A stretch of DNA of 52,477 nucleotides from JBEIHX01 sp040381075 (GCA_040381075.1 JBEIHX010000027.1:1-52477); one strand, 5' to 3'. Shown: positions 40,789 through 49,787, counted from the stretch's first letter. Notes: generated by a model from the letters alone, not told the origin. A program made the numbers and translations.

Positions 40789-42473
40789 TGACAAATTCGC
40801 TGCGACGCCAATTCGAGTGGGATGATCCCGCAGATGCGGATTTCGCCCGTCTGATGTCTGATCCGCAGTCCGGACTGGAGGCGCGCCCTGCCTACGCGCC
40901 GCCGCCGTTTGATCCCGACGTTCAGGCGCCGGGGATCGCGCGCAATGAGGCCCCTGATCAGCACTCATACGGTCACGGCACGCGTGGGGGGGCTGGCCAG
41001 GCCCGTCAAGCCGCTCCGCCCTTGACCCCCCCCTCAATCCCTGGCCAACCAGGTTATGGTCAACCAGGTTATGGTCAACCGGGCGATGCCCAAGCAGCCT
41101 TCAGCGAGGCTGCCTATGCCCGGCCTGCCCATGGTCAGCCGGCATACCGCGACACCCCTGGCGCGTTTCACGGCGCCGACTATGTCGAGCCCCAGCTGGA
41201 TGTGAGCCTGCCCGCGTCCGGCAGCGCATTCGGCTTCGACGATGTGGTGCAGGGCGAGCTTCAGCGCGGCGGCGATCAACCTGTGCCGCGCATCTCCATC
41301 CATTCCTTCTGCGAGAGCGCCGATACCGCACAGCTGCTGCAGGCGGCGGCCACTGACCGCCGGCTCGCCAAGGCGCACAGCCAGGTTACATTCGGCGGTC
41401 TCGCCGCAGCCATCGAACACTATCGATCGCAACCAACCCCGAACCTGATCGTTGTCGAGACTGCCCAATCCCACAAGGAGCTTCTGCGCGGCCTCGATGC
41501 GCTGGCCGCGTTGTGCGACGCCTCCACAAAGGTCATCGTGCTTGGCGCAACGAATGACATCATGCTGTACCGGGAGCTGATGCGGCGCGGGGTGAGCGAG
41601 TATCTGGTGTCTCCCCTGCAGCCCCTGCAGTTCATCCGCACGGTGGCTGCGCTTTATGTGGATCCGGAAAAGCCCTTTGTCGGCAGATCGATCGCTGTGA
41701 TCGGCGCCAAGGGCGGCGTCGGAGCGTCCACGATCGCGCACAATCTTGCCTGGTGCATGGCCGAGCATGTGCAGGTGAACACGACCCTTGTGGATCTCGA
41801 CCTGTCGTTCGGCACGACCGCGCTCGACTTCAATCAGGATTCAGTGCAGGGGGTCGTGGAAGCGCTTGCGAGCCCGGACCGCGTTGATGACGTGGTTCTG
41901 GACCGGCTGTTGTCGCGTGTGTCCGCCAAGCTCACCCTGTTCACGGCGCCAGCATCGCTGGACCGCGTGTTCGACTACGATCTTGAGGCCTACGAGGTTG
42001 TGATCGAGCGGGTGCGCCGCGGCGTGCCGTTCGTTGTTCTTGATCTGCCTCACAGTTGGTCGCAATGGGTCCGCCAGACGCTGGTCAACGCCGATGACAT
42101 CGTTCTTGTCGCGACGCCGGAGCTTGCGGCGCTGCGCAATACGAAGAACATGATCGACATGCTGCGTCCCCTGCGACGCAACGACCAGGTGGTCAAGATC
42201 GTCTTGAACATGGTTGGCGTCGCCAAGCGCCCTGAGATTCCGGTGAAGGAATTTGGCGAAGCGCTGGGACTGGAGCCAACCCTGGTGCTGCCCTACGAGC
42301 CCGCGGTGTTTGGCGCAGCGACCAATAACGGCCAGATGATTTCAGAGGCCGCGGGCGAGTCGCGGTCTGCGCAGGGACTGGAGTTCCTCGCCTCAGTCAT
42401 CACTGGCCGTCAGCCGGAGCCGAAGCCGAAGAAATCCATTCTTTCGCTTCCGAACTTTCTGAAAAAATCATGA
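40788..42473 (+). CDS. cpaE: Tad locus polar-targeting ATPase CpaE (TadZ)
   Basis: A predicted 561-residue ParA/MinD-like protein that localises the pilus machine in Caulobacter. Residues 1-160 are a disordered Pro/Gly/Gln-rich region with QPGYG repeats at about 87-101. Residues ~165-290 form a receiver-like domain without a clear phosphorylation motif (IVVETAQSHKELLRGLDALA, VIVLGATNDIMLYRELMRRGVSEYL). The ATPase domain starts at ~302 with a deviant Walker A, GAKGGVGAST (307-316), then TTLVDLDLSFG and VVLDLPHSWSQW. The ATG at 40788 was chosen over the GTG one codon earlier. Confidence 0.93.
   Translation: MTNSLRRQFEWDDPADADFARLMSDPQSGLEARPAYAPPPFDPDVQAPGIARNEAPDQHSYGHGTRGGAGQARQAAPPLTPPSIPGQPGYGQPGYGQPGDAQAAFSEAAYARPAHGQPAYRDTPGAFHGADYVEPQLDVSLPASGSAFGFDDVVQGELQRGGDQPVPRISIHSFCESADTAQLLQAAATDRRLAKAHSQVTFGGLAAAIEHYRSQPTPNLIVVETAQSHKELLRGLDALAALCDASTKVIVLGATNDIMLYRELMRRGVSEYLVSPLQPLQFIRTVAALYVDPEKPFVGRSIAVIGAKGGVGASTIAHNLAWCMAEHVQVNTTLVDLDLSFGTTALDFNQDSVQGVVEALASPDRVDDVVLDRLLSRVSAKLTLFTAPASLDRVFDYDLEAYEVVIERVRRGVPFVVLDLPHSWSQWVRQTLVNADDIVLVATPELAALRNTKNMIDMLRPLRRNDQVVKIVLNMVGVAKRPEIPVKEFGEALGLEPTLVLPYEPAVFGAATNNGQMISEAAGESRSAQGLEFLASVITGRQPEPKPKKSILSLPNFLKKS
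41046..41090. repeat. In-frame 15-bp tandem array in cpaE
   Basis: caaccaggttatggt occurs twice perfectly (41046-41060, 41061-41075) and once degenerate (41076-41090). It encodes QPGYG repeats in the disordered N-terminal region of CpaE. Confidence 0.85.
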
Positions 42474-42484
42474 GGGTCTAGCCG

Positions 42485-43951
42485 ATGTTCGGCAAGCGTT
42501 CCGGGGAGGCAGCAACGGGCTTCGCCGCTGAGGCGGCGGTTCTGCGCGCCCAGCCTGCGCCTGCCGCACAGCGCGCCCCGGCCCCCCAGAACCCGCCGCC
42601 AGGCGCAGGCCTTGGCGCTGCAGCCACGATCAAGCCTGCCGCTCCGCCGCCGGTCGCGGCCTATGAGGAGCATCGAAGCGAGCAGTACTTCCGTATCAAG
42701 ACAATAATTTTCAATGCCCTGATCGACGCGATCGATCTCGGACAGCTGGCTCAACTCGACGCGCAAAGCGCGCGCGAAGAGATCCGCGACATTGTGTCTG
42801 AAATCATTGCCATCAAGAATGTCGTGATGAGCGTGGCCGAGCAGGAGGGGCTGCTCGAAGACATCTGCAATGACGTCCTCGGTTACGGTCCGCTTGAGCC
42901 GCTCCTGGCGCGCGACGATATTGCTGACATCATGGTCAATGGCGCCAACAACGTCTTCATCGAAGTCAATGGCAAGGTTCAGCGCACAGCGATCCGCTTC
43001 CGCGACAATGCGCAGCTGATGAATATCTGCCAGCGGATCGTGAGTCAGGTTGGCCGCAGGGTTGATGAAAGCTCTCCGATCTGCGACGCCCGTCTGCTTG
43101 ACGGCTCCCGTGTCAACGTCATCGCCCCGCCGCTCGCGATCGACGGGCCGACGCTGACAATCCGGAAATTCAAGAAAGACAAGCTGAAAATGCAGAACCT
43201 GGTCGAGTTTGGCTCGATCAGTCCCGCAGGCGCGAGGCTCCTCGGAGTCATCGGCGCCTGCCGTTGCAATGTCCTCATATCCGGGGGCACGGGCTCAGGA
43301 AAGACCACGCTTCTGAACACCCTGACCGCGTTCATTGCGCCCGATGAGCGCGTTGTGACCTGCGAGGATGCGGCTGAACTGCAGCTCCAGCAGCCGCACG
43401 TGGTTCGTCTTGAAACGCGCCCGCCCAATCTTGAGGGGCAGGGTCAGGTGACGATGACCGACCTTGTCAAGAACTGTCTGCGGATGCGACCGGACCGCAT
43501 CATTGTAGGCGAGGTGCGCGGACCAGAGGCGTTTGACCTTCTCCAGGCCATGAACACGGGCCATGACGGATCGATGGGCACGCTGCACGCCAACAATCCC
43601 CGTGAAGCTCTGTCCCGCCTTGAATCGATGATCACGATGGGTGGCTTCAAGCTGCCGACGAAGACGATCCGGGAGATGATCGTCGGATCTATCGACGTCA
43701 TCATCCAGGCATCGCGTCTGCGCGACGGGTCGCGCAAGATCATCAAGGTGACTGAAGTGGTCGGCCTTGAGGGCGAAGTCATCATCACCCAGGATTTGTT
43801 TTCGTTCGAAATGTCGGGAGAAGACAAGAACGGCAAGATCATTGGTCAACATCGCTCCATGGGTATTGCGCGGCCGCGCTTCTGGGAGCGTGCGCGCTAC
43901 TACGGCCTCGAGCGCGAGTTGACTGACGCGCTTGAAGAACCGGAGCGCTGA
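42485..43951 (+). CDS. cpaF: Tad pilus assembly ATPase CpaF (TadA)
   Basis: A predicted 488-residue hexameric secretion ATPase that drives Flp pilus extension (and, in Caulobacter, retraction). After a ~60-residue Ala/Pro leader the N-terminal domain runs to ~240 (GYGPLEPLLARDDIADIMVNGANNVFIE spans about 133-160). The catalytic core has Walker A GGTGSGKTT (267-275), an Asp box region (VTCEDAAELQLQQPHVVRLETRP), Walker B (RIIVGEVRGPEAFDLLQAMNTGH) and the His box (GTLHANNPREALSRLE). All motifs are intact. It begins 11 bp after cpaE and ends 3 bp before tadB. Confidence 0.96.
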   Translation: MFGKRSGEAATGFAAEAAVLRAQPAPAAQRAPAPQNPPPGAGLGAAATIKPAAPPPVAAYEEHRSEQYFRIKTIIFNALIDAIDLGQLAQLDAQSAREEIRDIVSEIIAIKNVVMSVAEQEGLLEDICNDVLGYGPLEPLLARDDIADIMVNGANNVFIEVNGKVQRTAIRFRDNAQLMNICQRIVSQVGRRVDESSPICDARLLDGSRVNVIAPPLAIDGPTLTIRKFKKDKLKMQNLVEFGSISPAGARLLGVIGACRCNVLISGGTGSGKTTLLNTLTAFIAPDERVVTCEDAAELQLQQPHVVRLETRPPNLEGQGQVTMTDLVKNCLRMRPDRIIVGEVRGPEAFDLLQAMNTGHDGSMGTLHANNPREALSRLESMITMGGFKLPTKTIREMIVGSIDVIIQASRLRDGSRKIIKVTEVVGLEGEVIITQDLFSFEMSGEDKNGKIIGQHRSMGIARPRFWERARYYGLERELTDALEEPER

Positions 43952-43954
43952 GGG

Positions 43955-44947
43955 ATGGACCCAAGTGTTCTGATGCTGGCTGTGCTCACATTCCTGGCCA
44001 TTGGCGGGATCGGCTGGGCGCTCGCCGGCGGAGACCCTTCGGCGGGCAGGGCCGCCAAACGCGCCAGGACGTGGTCGCGCACCACCAATGAGAAACGCAA
44101 TCGGCTCGTCAAGGCCGCCCAGGACCCCGGCGCACAGCGCAAGAAGCAGTTCAGTGATGCGATCAAGGACCTCGGACAGAAGCAGCGCAAGGCGCGCGCG
44201 CAGCGCCTGTCGATCGAGGGGCAGTTGACGCAGGCGGGTCTGCCGCCGCAGATCGTGACCTTCTGGTTGGCCGCTGCAGGTCTCAGCGTGCTCGCGGGCG
44301 GCGGACTTCTTTTCATGGGTGCGCATCCCATAATGTGCCTCGCCGGCGCCATCGGAGCTGGGCTGGGAGCGCCACGCTGGGTCCTGCAATTCCTGATCAA
44401 GGCGCGCCAGAAGAAGTTTCTTGAGCACTTTGCCGACGCCATCGACATCATCGTGCGGGGCGTCAAGTCCGGACTGCCGCTCAATGAATGTCTGAAAGTG
44501 ATCGCCCGGGAGAGCCCAGAACCGGTGCGCACTGAGTTCCAGCGGGTGGTCGACGGGATCGCTGTTGGGGCGCCGTGGGAGCAGATCCTGCAGCGCTCCT
44601 ACAACAGCATGCCCCTGCCTGAGGTGAATTTCTTCAACACCGTCCTGCTCATCCAAATGAAGGCTGGCGGCAACCTGTCCGAGGCGCTCGGCAATCTGTC
44701 CGGGGTTCTGCGGGCGCGCAAGCTGATGCGTGAAAAGATCAAGGCGATGTCGTCGGAGGCGGTGGCGTCCGGGGCGATTATCGGCTCTTTGCCATTCGCC
44801 GTGATAATCCTTATCTACGTGTCAACGCCCTCTTACATGAGCGAATTGTTCACCGATCCGACCGGTCACATGATCCTGGGCGCTTCTGCAGTTCTGTACG
44901 GCGTCGGGATCTTCGTGATGCAGCGAATGATCAACTTCAAGTATTGA
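43955..44947 (+). CDS. tadB: Tad inner-membrane platform protein TadB (CpaG)
   Basis: A predicted 330-residue T2SSF-domain membrane protein, half of the inner-membrane platform on which CpaF acts. An N-terminal helix (VLMLAVLTFLAIGGIGWAL), a basic linker (residues ~30-85), two central helices, the T2SSF core (FADAIDIIVRGVKSGLPLNECLKVIA, about 163-188, and LLIQMKAGGNLSEALGNLS) and two C-terminal helices (IIGSLPFAVIILIYVS, MILGASAVLYGVGIFVM) are visible. It is translated directly after cpaF; tadC begins 9 bp later. Confidence 0.94.
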   Translation: MDPSVLMLAVLTFLAIGGIGWALAGGDPSAGRAAKRARTWSRTTNEKRNRLVKAAQDPGAQRKKQFSDAIKDLGQKQRKARAQRLSIEGQLTQAGLPPQIVTFWLAAAGLSVLAGGGLLFMGAHPIMCLAGAIGAGLGAPRWVLQFLIKARQKKFLEHFADAIDIIVRGVKSGLPLNECLKVIARESPEPVRTEFQRVVDGIAVGAPWEQILQRSYNSMPLPEVNFFNTVLLIQMKAGGNLSEALGNLSGVLRARKLMREKIKAMSSEAVASGAIIGSLPFAVIILIYVSTPSYMSELFTDPTGHMILGASAVLYGVGIFVMQRMINFKY

Positions 44948-44956
44948 GGGCGCGCA

Positions 44957-45937
44957 ATGGACATGTCCGACATTGCCGGCCGGCTGACTGACCCTACCTT
45001 CGTGGCGAGCGTTCTGGCTGCGGTCGCTGCATTCGCCGCCGTCGTGACGGTTGCGTCTCCGCTGCAGGGCGATCGTCGTCTGGAAGCCCGACTGAAGTCC
45101 GTCAGGATGCGTCGTGAGGAACTGCGCCGTCGCCACCGCGCCAGCCTGGAACAGAAGGGTCTGCGCCGTGAAGCCAGGGGCTTCATGAAGGACACGGTCG
45201 ACAAGCTCAACCTGCAAAAGCTGCTTGAGGACGACACCCTTGAGGGCAAGCTGCTGCAGGCCGGCCTGCGCGGTCCCGGGCCAACAGCGAGGTTTTACTT
45301 CGCCCGCTTCTCACTGCCGTTCGCCTTCGCTGCAGGCGCGGTCGTATGGCTTCTGGTGGCGAAGCCTGCGGGCCTGACCGACATGCAGCGGATTTCAACC
45401 GTGGTTGGCGCGATGGGGGTGGGCTACTATCTGCCCAACATCCTGCTTTCAAATTTGATCCAGAAGCGGCGCGAATCCATCATGAAGGCCTTTCCGGATG
45501 CGCTGGACATGATGCTGATCTGTGTTGAGTCCGGCATGTCCATTGAACTCGCGTTTCAACGCGTCGGACAGGAAATCGGCACCGCCTCGATCGAACTGGC
45601 CGAAGAGCTGGCCATGACCACGGCGGAGCTGAACTATCTGCCGGATCGTCGGCAGGCATATGAAAATCTGGCCAAACGCACCAATCATCCCGGCGTCAAG
45701 GCGGTCGCAACCGCACTGATCCAGGCCGAGCGCTACGGCACGCCGCTCGGATCGGCGTTGCGGGTGATGGCGAAGGAGAACCGTGAGCTGCGGATCACGG
45801 CGGCAGAGAAAAAGGCTGCAGCGCTGCCGGCGAAACTGACGGTTCCGATGATCCTGTTTTTCCTGCCGGTGCTGTTTCTGGTCATCCTTGGTCCGGCTGC
45901 GATCAAGATCGGCCGCACGCCTGGGGTCTTCGGCTAG
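44957..45937 (+). CDS. tadC: Tad inner-membrane platform protein TadC (CpaH)
   Basis: A predicted 326-residue T2SSF-domain protein pairing with TadB. Helices are seen at about 15-35 (VASVLAAVAAFAAVVTVA), 117-160 and 300-318 (MILFFLPVLFLVILGPAA). The T2SSF core carries the family pattern FPDALDMMLICVESGMSIELAFQRVGQEIG followed by ELNYLPDRRQAYENLAKRTN and VATALIQAERYGTPLGSALRVMA. GAGGGCGCGCA precedes the ATG. It ends the rightward assembly operon; the TadD-like gene converges on it with 9 bp between. Confidence 0.94.
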   Translation: MDMSDIAGRLTDPTFVASVLAAVAAFAAVVTVASPLQGDRRLEARLKSVRMRREELRRRHRASLEQKGLRREARGFMKDTVDKLNLQKLLEDDTLEGKLLQAGLRGPGPTARFYFARFSLPFAFAAGAVVWLLVAKPAGLTDMQRISTVVGAMGVGYYLPNILLSNLIQKRRESIMKAFPDALDMMLICVESGMSIELAFQRVGQEIGTASIELAEELAMTTAELNYLPDRRQAYENLAKRTNHPGVKAVATALIQAERYGTPLGSALRVMAKENRELRITAAEKKAAALPAKLTVPMILFFLPVLFLVILGPAAIKIGRTPGVFG

Positions 45938-45946
45938 GGCGCGAAC

Positions 45947-46843
45947 CTACCGTTGCGAGGTTGTGGCCGACTCCCACCGTCTTGCGCCGGCGACCATGTC
46001 GCGCAGATAGGCGATGTTTCCGGCGGCGACATTGGCCGGCATGTCCCGACGGGCGATCTGTTCGGCCTCTTCAAATTTTCCCTGAAGTCCAAGGACCAAC
46101 GCCAGGTTCTGGCGCACCTGGGGGCCTGCCCCGGGCTGCAGCGCCGCGCCGCGCAGGATCGCCTCGGCCTGGGCCGGGTCGCCGGTCAGGGCGTGTGACA
46201 GGGCGAGATTTGCGAGCACGGACGGCTCGTTGGGCTGCAGGGCCAGCGCCTGCCCGTAAAGCCGGCGCGCCCCTTCTGGATCTCCCATGTAATCATGGGC
46301 GACGCCTGCCAGCGAGAAGGCGCGCCAGTCCTGCGGATCCAATTGCGTCAACCGCAGGAACAACGGCGCCGCGCGTGCGCCGCGCGACAGCGCCAGGAAC
46401 GCGCGACCACCGGTCAGCAGCAGGGTGCGATCATCCGCATGCGCGGCGAGCCCGGTCATGGCGGTGATCGCCGCGCGGTCATTCTGGCCCTCCAGCCGCT
46501 GGAGTTCGCTCAATTTTTGCGCCGCCTCCAGATCCTTTGGCGCGATCGAGAGTTCGCGGTCCCAGAAGGTGATCTGGCTCAGGCGATCCTGCTGGGCGAC
46601 TGCTGCGCGTTGCGCGGCGGTCGCCGGCTTGGCGGGCGTCTCTGGCTGGCTCCTGTCATCCGCCCTGCGCCCGCGCCGCGGCTCCTCCTGCCTCGCGCCA
46701 TCGCGCGCGCCGAAGCCGAAGGGCGCGCGTTCGGCCCGGGCCGGGGCTGCGATGAGCGGCCGGTCTGATGCGGTTTCGCCGAGGGTTGGTTCGACGAGGG
46801 CGATGACTGCGGCGGCGAGGAGCAGGGGGGCGCGAAGAGACAT
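45947..46843 (-). CDS. tadD: TadD-like TPR protein
   Basis: A predicted 298-residue exported protein with a signal peptide (SLRAPLLLAAAVIALVEPTLG) and a basic, Arg/Pro-rich linker (~40-85). TPR-type helices then run to the end (FWDRELSIAPKDLEAAQKLSELQ, TGGRAFLALSRGARAAPLFL, LAGVAHDYMGDPEGARRLYG, VLANLALSHALTGDPAQAEAIL). TadD is a TPR lipoprotein or periplasmic protein that assists secretin assembly. I see no lipobox. The ATG at 46843 is preferred to 46867 because it begins the signal peptide. It is transcribed opposite to the main operon, apparently from its own promoter (see the CtrA-like site). Confidence 0.8.
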   Translation of the reverse strand: MSLRAPLLLAAAVIALVEPTLGETASDRPLIAAPARAERAPFGFGARDGARQEEPRRGRRADDRSQPETPAKPATAAQRAAVAQQDRLSQITFWDRELSIAPKDLEAAQKLSELQRLEGQNDRAAITAMTGLAAHADDRTLLLTGGRAFLALSRGARAAPLFLRLTQLDPQDWRAFSLAGVAHDYMGDPEGARRLYGQALALQPNEPSVLANLALSHALTGDPAQAEAILRGAALQPGAGPQVRQNLALVLGLQGKFEEAEQIARRDMPANVAAGNIAYLRDMVAGARRWESATTSQR

Positions 46844-46884
46844 GGGTGTGATCCTGAGACGCCACACAAAGTCGATGCGCCCCC

Positions 46885-46900
46885 GTCAACATTCGGTTAA
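46885..46900 (-). promoter_or_regulatory. Candidate CtrA-binding box upstream of tadD
   Basis: On the minus strand the sequence is TTAACCGAATGTTGAC: two TTAA-like halves (TTAAC and TTGAC) seven bases apart, one mismatch from the CtrA consensus TTAA-N7-TTAAC. It lies 42 bp before the tadD start and also between divergent tadD and the aminopeptidase gene. Pilus genes are CtrA targets in Caulobacter; the match here is suggestive only. Confidence 0.35.
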
Positions 46901-46938
46901 CCAGACGGGCCGGCTGCGCCGGTTCTGCAGGAGCGACC

Positions 46939-48309
46939 ATGTCCGCCTTCGCCATTATTTCCGCCGCTGAGGGTCCAGTCACGGCCCTGGATTTCATCGC
47001 TGACAGCGATCTCGAGGCGGCGCTTGCAGCCTGCGACCCGCTGGCGCGCCAGCTGGCTGTCATGCAGGACTTTCGCGCCCAGCCTGGACGCGTGCTCATG
47101 GCGCCTGGGGGTGACGGCGCCTGGTGCGCCTGGGTCGGACTTGGTGCGCGACGCGATCCCTGGGTCGCAGGCGATCTGACGGACAGGTTGCCGGCCGGCG
47201 TCTATGCGGCGCGCAGCGCACCGGCGGGCTTCGACGTCGGTGCGGCGCTGTTCGCTGCGGCGCTCGGGGCCTACCGGTTCGCTCCCTACAAGGCGCGCGA
47301 GTCGCGCGCCGTGCAACTCGTGGCGCCGCCCGGTTTCAATCTGGCCCGGGCGCAGCGTCTGTGGACTGCGCAACGCCTCGTGCGCGATCTTGTGAACACG
47401 CCCGCCAATGATCTTGGCGCAGAGGCGCTGGCAGAGGCGGCCCTGCAGGTGGGAGCGGCTGGCGGGGCCAAGGCGCGGGTTGTGGTCGGTGATGAGCTGC
47501 TCGCCCAGAACTATCCCCTGATCCATGCGGTCGGGCGCGCCGCCGCCCAGAGGCCGCGATATGTGGAGCTTGTCTGGGGCGAGGGGCGCGGTGCGAAACT
47601 TGCCATTGTCGGCAAGGGCGTGACCTTCGACAGCGGTGGTCTTGACATCAAGACGGGCGGCTCCTCACGGCTCATGAAGAAAGACATGGGCGGGGCCGCG
47701 CACGCCCTGGCGCTTGCCCAGGCCGTCATGGACGCAGACCTGAAGGTCGAAATCAGCGTCCACGTGCCAATTGTCGAAAACGCCATCTCGGGCGACGCGT
47801 TCCGGCCCGGCGATATCATCCGCAGTCGCAAGGGACTATCGGTGGAGATCGATAACACCGACGCTGAAGGCCGGCTGATCCTGGCAGACGCGCTCGCCCG
47901 GGCCAGCGAACTGGGCCCTGGGCTTGTCATCGACTTCGCCACGTTGACTGGAGCTGCGCGCGTTGCGCTTGGTCCTGACCTGCCGGCGACCTATACGGAT
48001 GACGACGCGCTGTGGTCGGACCTCGCAGCTGCGGGCATGGCTGAGCGCGATCCGCTGTGGCGGATGCCCCTGTGGGACGCATACCAGGGCGAACTGGACA
48101 GCCCGATCGCCGACATGAAGAACTCAGGGGGGCCGATGGGCGGCTCCATCACGGCGGCGCTGTTCCTGAAGCGCTTCGTCGCCGCTCCCTCCTGGGTCCA
48201 CATGGACGTCTATTCCTGGAATCCCAAGGAGCGTCCGGGCCGGCCACAGGGAGGAGAGGCCCAGGGTCTGCGGGCGGTCTATGCACTGCTCGAACGGCGC
48301 TATGGCTGA
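46939..48309 (+). CDS. Leucyl aminopeptidase family protein (M17)
   Basis: A predicted 456-residue cytoplasmic metallo-aminopeptidase that removes N-terminal residues from peptides. The M17 catalytic domain is complete: GKGVTFDSGGLDIK (K226, D231), MKKDMGGAAHAL (D249), the signature NTDAEGRL (D308, E310) and PLWDAYQGELDSPIADMKNSGGPMGGSITAALFLKRF. The N-terminal macro-like domain (~1-145) is diverged and short, as in PepB-type family members; E. coli PepA is about 503 residues. GCAGGAGCGACC precedes the ATG. Divergent from tadD. Confidence 0.92.
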   Translation: MSAFAIISAAEGPVTALDFIADSDLEAALAACDPLARQLAVMQDFRAQPGRVLMAPGGDGAWCAWVGLGARRDPWVAGDLTDRLPAGVYAARSAPAGFDVGAALFAAALGAYRFAPYKARESRAVQLVAPPGFNLARAQRLWTAQRLVRDLVNTPANDLGAEALAEAALQVGAAGGAKARVVVGDELLAQNYPLIHAVGRAAAQRPRYVELVWGEGRGAKLAIVGKGVTFDSGGLDIKTGGSSRLMKKDMGGAAHALALAQAVMDADLKVEISVHVPIVENAISGDAFRPGDIIRSRKGLSVEIDNTDAEGRLILADALARASELGPGLVIDFATLTGAARVALGPDLPATYTDDDALWSDLAAAGMAERDPLWRMPLWDAYQGELDSPIADMKNSGGPMGGSITAALFLKRFVAAPSWVHMDVYSWNPKERPGRPQGGEAQGLRAVYALLERRYG

Positions 48310-48323
48310 CCCTTGTCGGGCGT

Positions 48324-49727
48324 TCACATCTGCATGACCCATCCGTCAACGGCTTTGCCGGCTTCGCGGATGGCTTCGGTCATGGTCGGGTGGGGGTGCA
48401 TCGTGCGGGCGATGTCTTCTGCTGAAGCGCCGAATTCCATCGCGAGGCAGGCTTCCGCGATCATCTCGCCGACGCCTGCGCCGATCATGTGCACGCCGAG
48501 GACGCGTCGCGTTTCGGCATGTTCGAGGATCTTCACGAAACCATCCGTCTCGTGGTTCGCGCGGGCCCGGGAATTCGCCGTAAACGGAAATTTCCCGACC
48601 CTGTAGGCGATGCCTGCGGCTTTAAGCTCCTCTTCGGTTTTTCCAACCGAGGCGCACTCGGGGTAGGTGTAGACGACGCCAGGAATGATGTCGTTGTTGA
48701 CATGCCCCCACTGGCCGGCGATCACCTGGGCGACGGCTGCGCCTTCTTCCTCGGCCTTGTGGGCGAGCATCGGTCCGGTCGTCACGTCGCCGAGCGCGTA
48801 TACGCCGGGCGCGCTTGTGCGCCAGTGGTCGGTTTCGATGAAGCCGCGCGCGTCGAGCCTGACGCCGATCGCCTCCAGTCCCAGACCGCGCGTGTAGGGC
48901 CGTCGGCCGATGGCGACCAGCACGACGTCGGCTTCCAGGGTTTTGCCCGCTCCCCCGGCCGCCGGTTCGACTCCCACCTTGACCTTCGTTTTAAGCTTCT
49001 CAACACCCGTCACCTTCATGCCCAGTTCGAACACCATGCCCTGCTTCTGCAGGGTGCGCTGGAACTGCTTTGAAACTTCTCCGTCCATCGTGGGCGTGAT
49101 GCGATCAAGATATTCCACCACGGTCACCTCAGCGCCGAGCCGACGCCACACCGATCCGAGCTCCAGGCCGATATAGCCGGCGCCGATCACGATCATCCTG
49201 GCGGGTGTCCTGGCGAGTTTGAGGGCGCCCGTCGAGGTCACAACGCGTTCTTCGTCGATCTCCACGCCCGGCAGGACTGCGGCTTCTGATCCGGTCGCAA
49301 TGACGATGTTGCGCGCAGTCAGCATCCTGGTCGCGCCAGCCTGGTCCGTGACTTCGACGCTCGTCGTCGACGCCAGACGGCCGACCCCCTTGTGGTAGTC
49401 GACCTTGTTCTTCTTCATCAGGTACTCGACGCCTTTGGTGAGGCCGTCCACGGCGGCGTCCTTGTGCGCCATCATCTTTGCAAGGTCGAGTTTGACCCCG
49501 GTGACTTCGACGCCCATGGCGGGGAAATGTTTGCGTGCAGACTCATAGCAATGGGAGGCGTGGAGCAGCGCCTTCGACGGGATGCAGCCGACATTGAGGC
49601 AGGTCCCGCCGAGTGCGCCGCGCATCTCCACGATCGCGGTCCTCAACCCGAGTTGGCCTGCGCGGATCGCACAATTGTATCCGCCGGGGCCGCCTCCGAC
49701 GATCACGACATCATAGGTATCAGACAT
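48324..49727 (-). CDS. lpdA: Dihydrolipoyl dehydrogenase (E3)
   Basis: A predicted 467-residue flavoenzyme that reoxidises dihydrolipoamide in 2-oxoacid dehydrogenase complexes and the glycine cleavage system, passing electrons to NAD. The FAD motif GGGPGGYNCA (11-20) precedes the redox disulfide GGTCLNVGCIPSK (C43, C48). The NAD-binding GAGYIGLELGSVWRRLGAEVTVVE and the C-terminal HPHPTMTEAI with the catalytic His-Glu pair are present. The length is normal. No E1/E2 genes are nearby, so this copy probably serves several complexes. It follows the SDR gene by 60 bp on the same strand and converges with the aminopeptidase gene. Confidence 0.96.
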   Translation of the reverse strand: MSDTYDVVIVGGGPGGYNCAIRAGQLGLRTAIVEMRGALGGTCLNVGCIPSKALLHASHCYESARKHFPAMGVEVTGVKLDLAKMMAHKDAAVDGLTKGVEYLMKKNKVDYHKGVGRLASTTSVEVTDQAGATRMLTARNIVIATGSEAAVLPGVEIDEERVVTSTGALKLARTPARMIVIGAGYIGLELGSVWRRLGAEVTVVEYLDRITPTMDGEVSKQFQRTLQKQGMVFELGMKVTGVEKLKTKVKVGVEPAAGGAGKTLEADVVLVAIGRRPYTRGLGLEAIGVRLDARGFIETDHWRTSAPGVYALGDVTTGPMLAHKAEEEGAAVAQVIAGQWGHVNNDIIPGVVYTYPECASVGKTEEELKAAGIAYRVGKFPFTANSRARANHETDGFVKILEHAETRRVLGVHMIGAGVGEMIAEACLAMEFGASAEDIARTMHPHPTMTEAIREAGKAVDGWVMQM

Positions 49728-49787
49728 GGGAGAGACGCACCTGAATGGCTGAAGGGCGGCCGGAGGCTACAGGCCTTCGCGGCAAGG

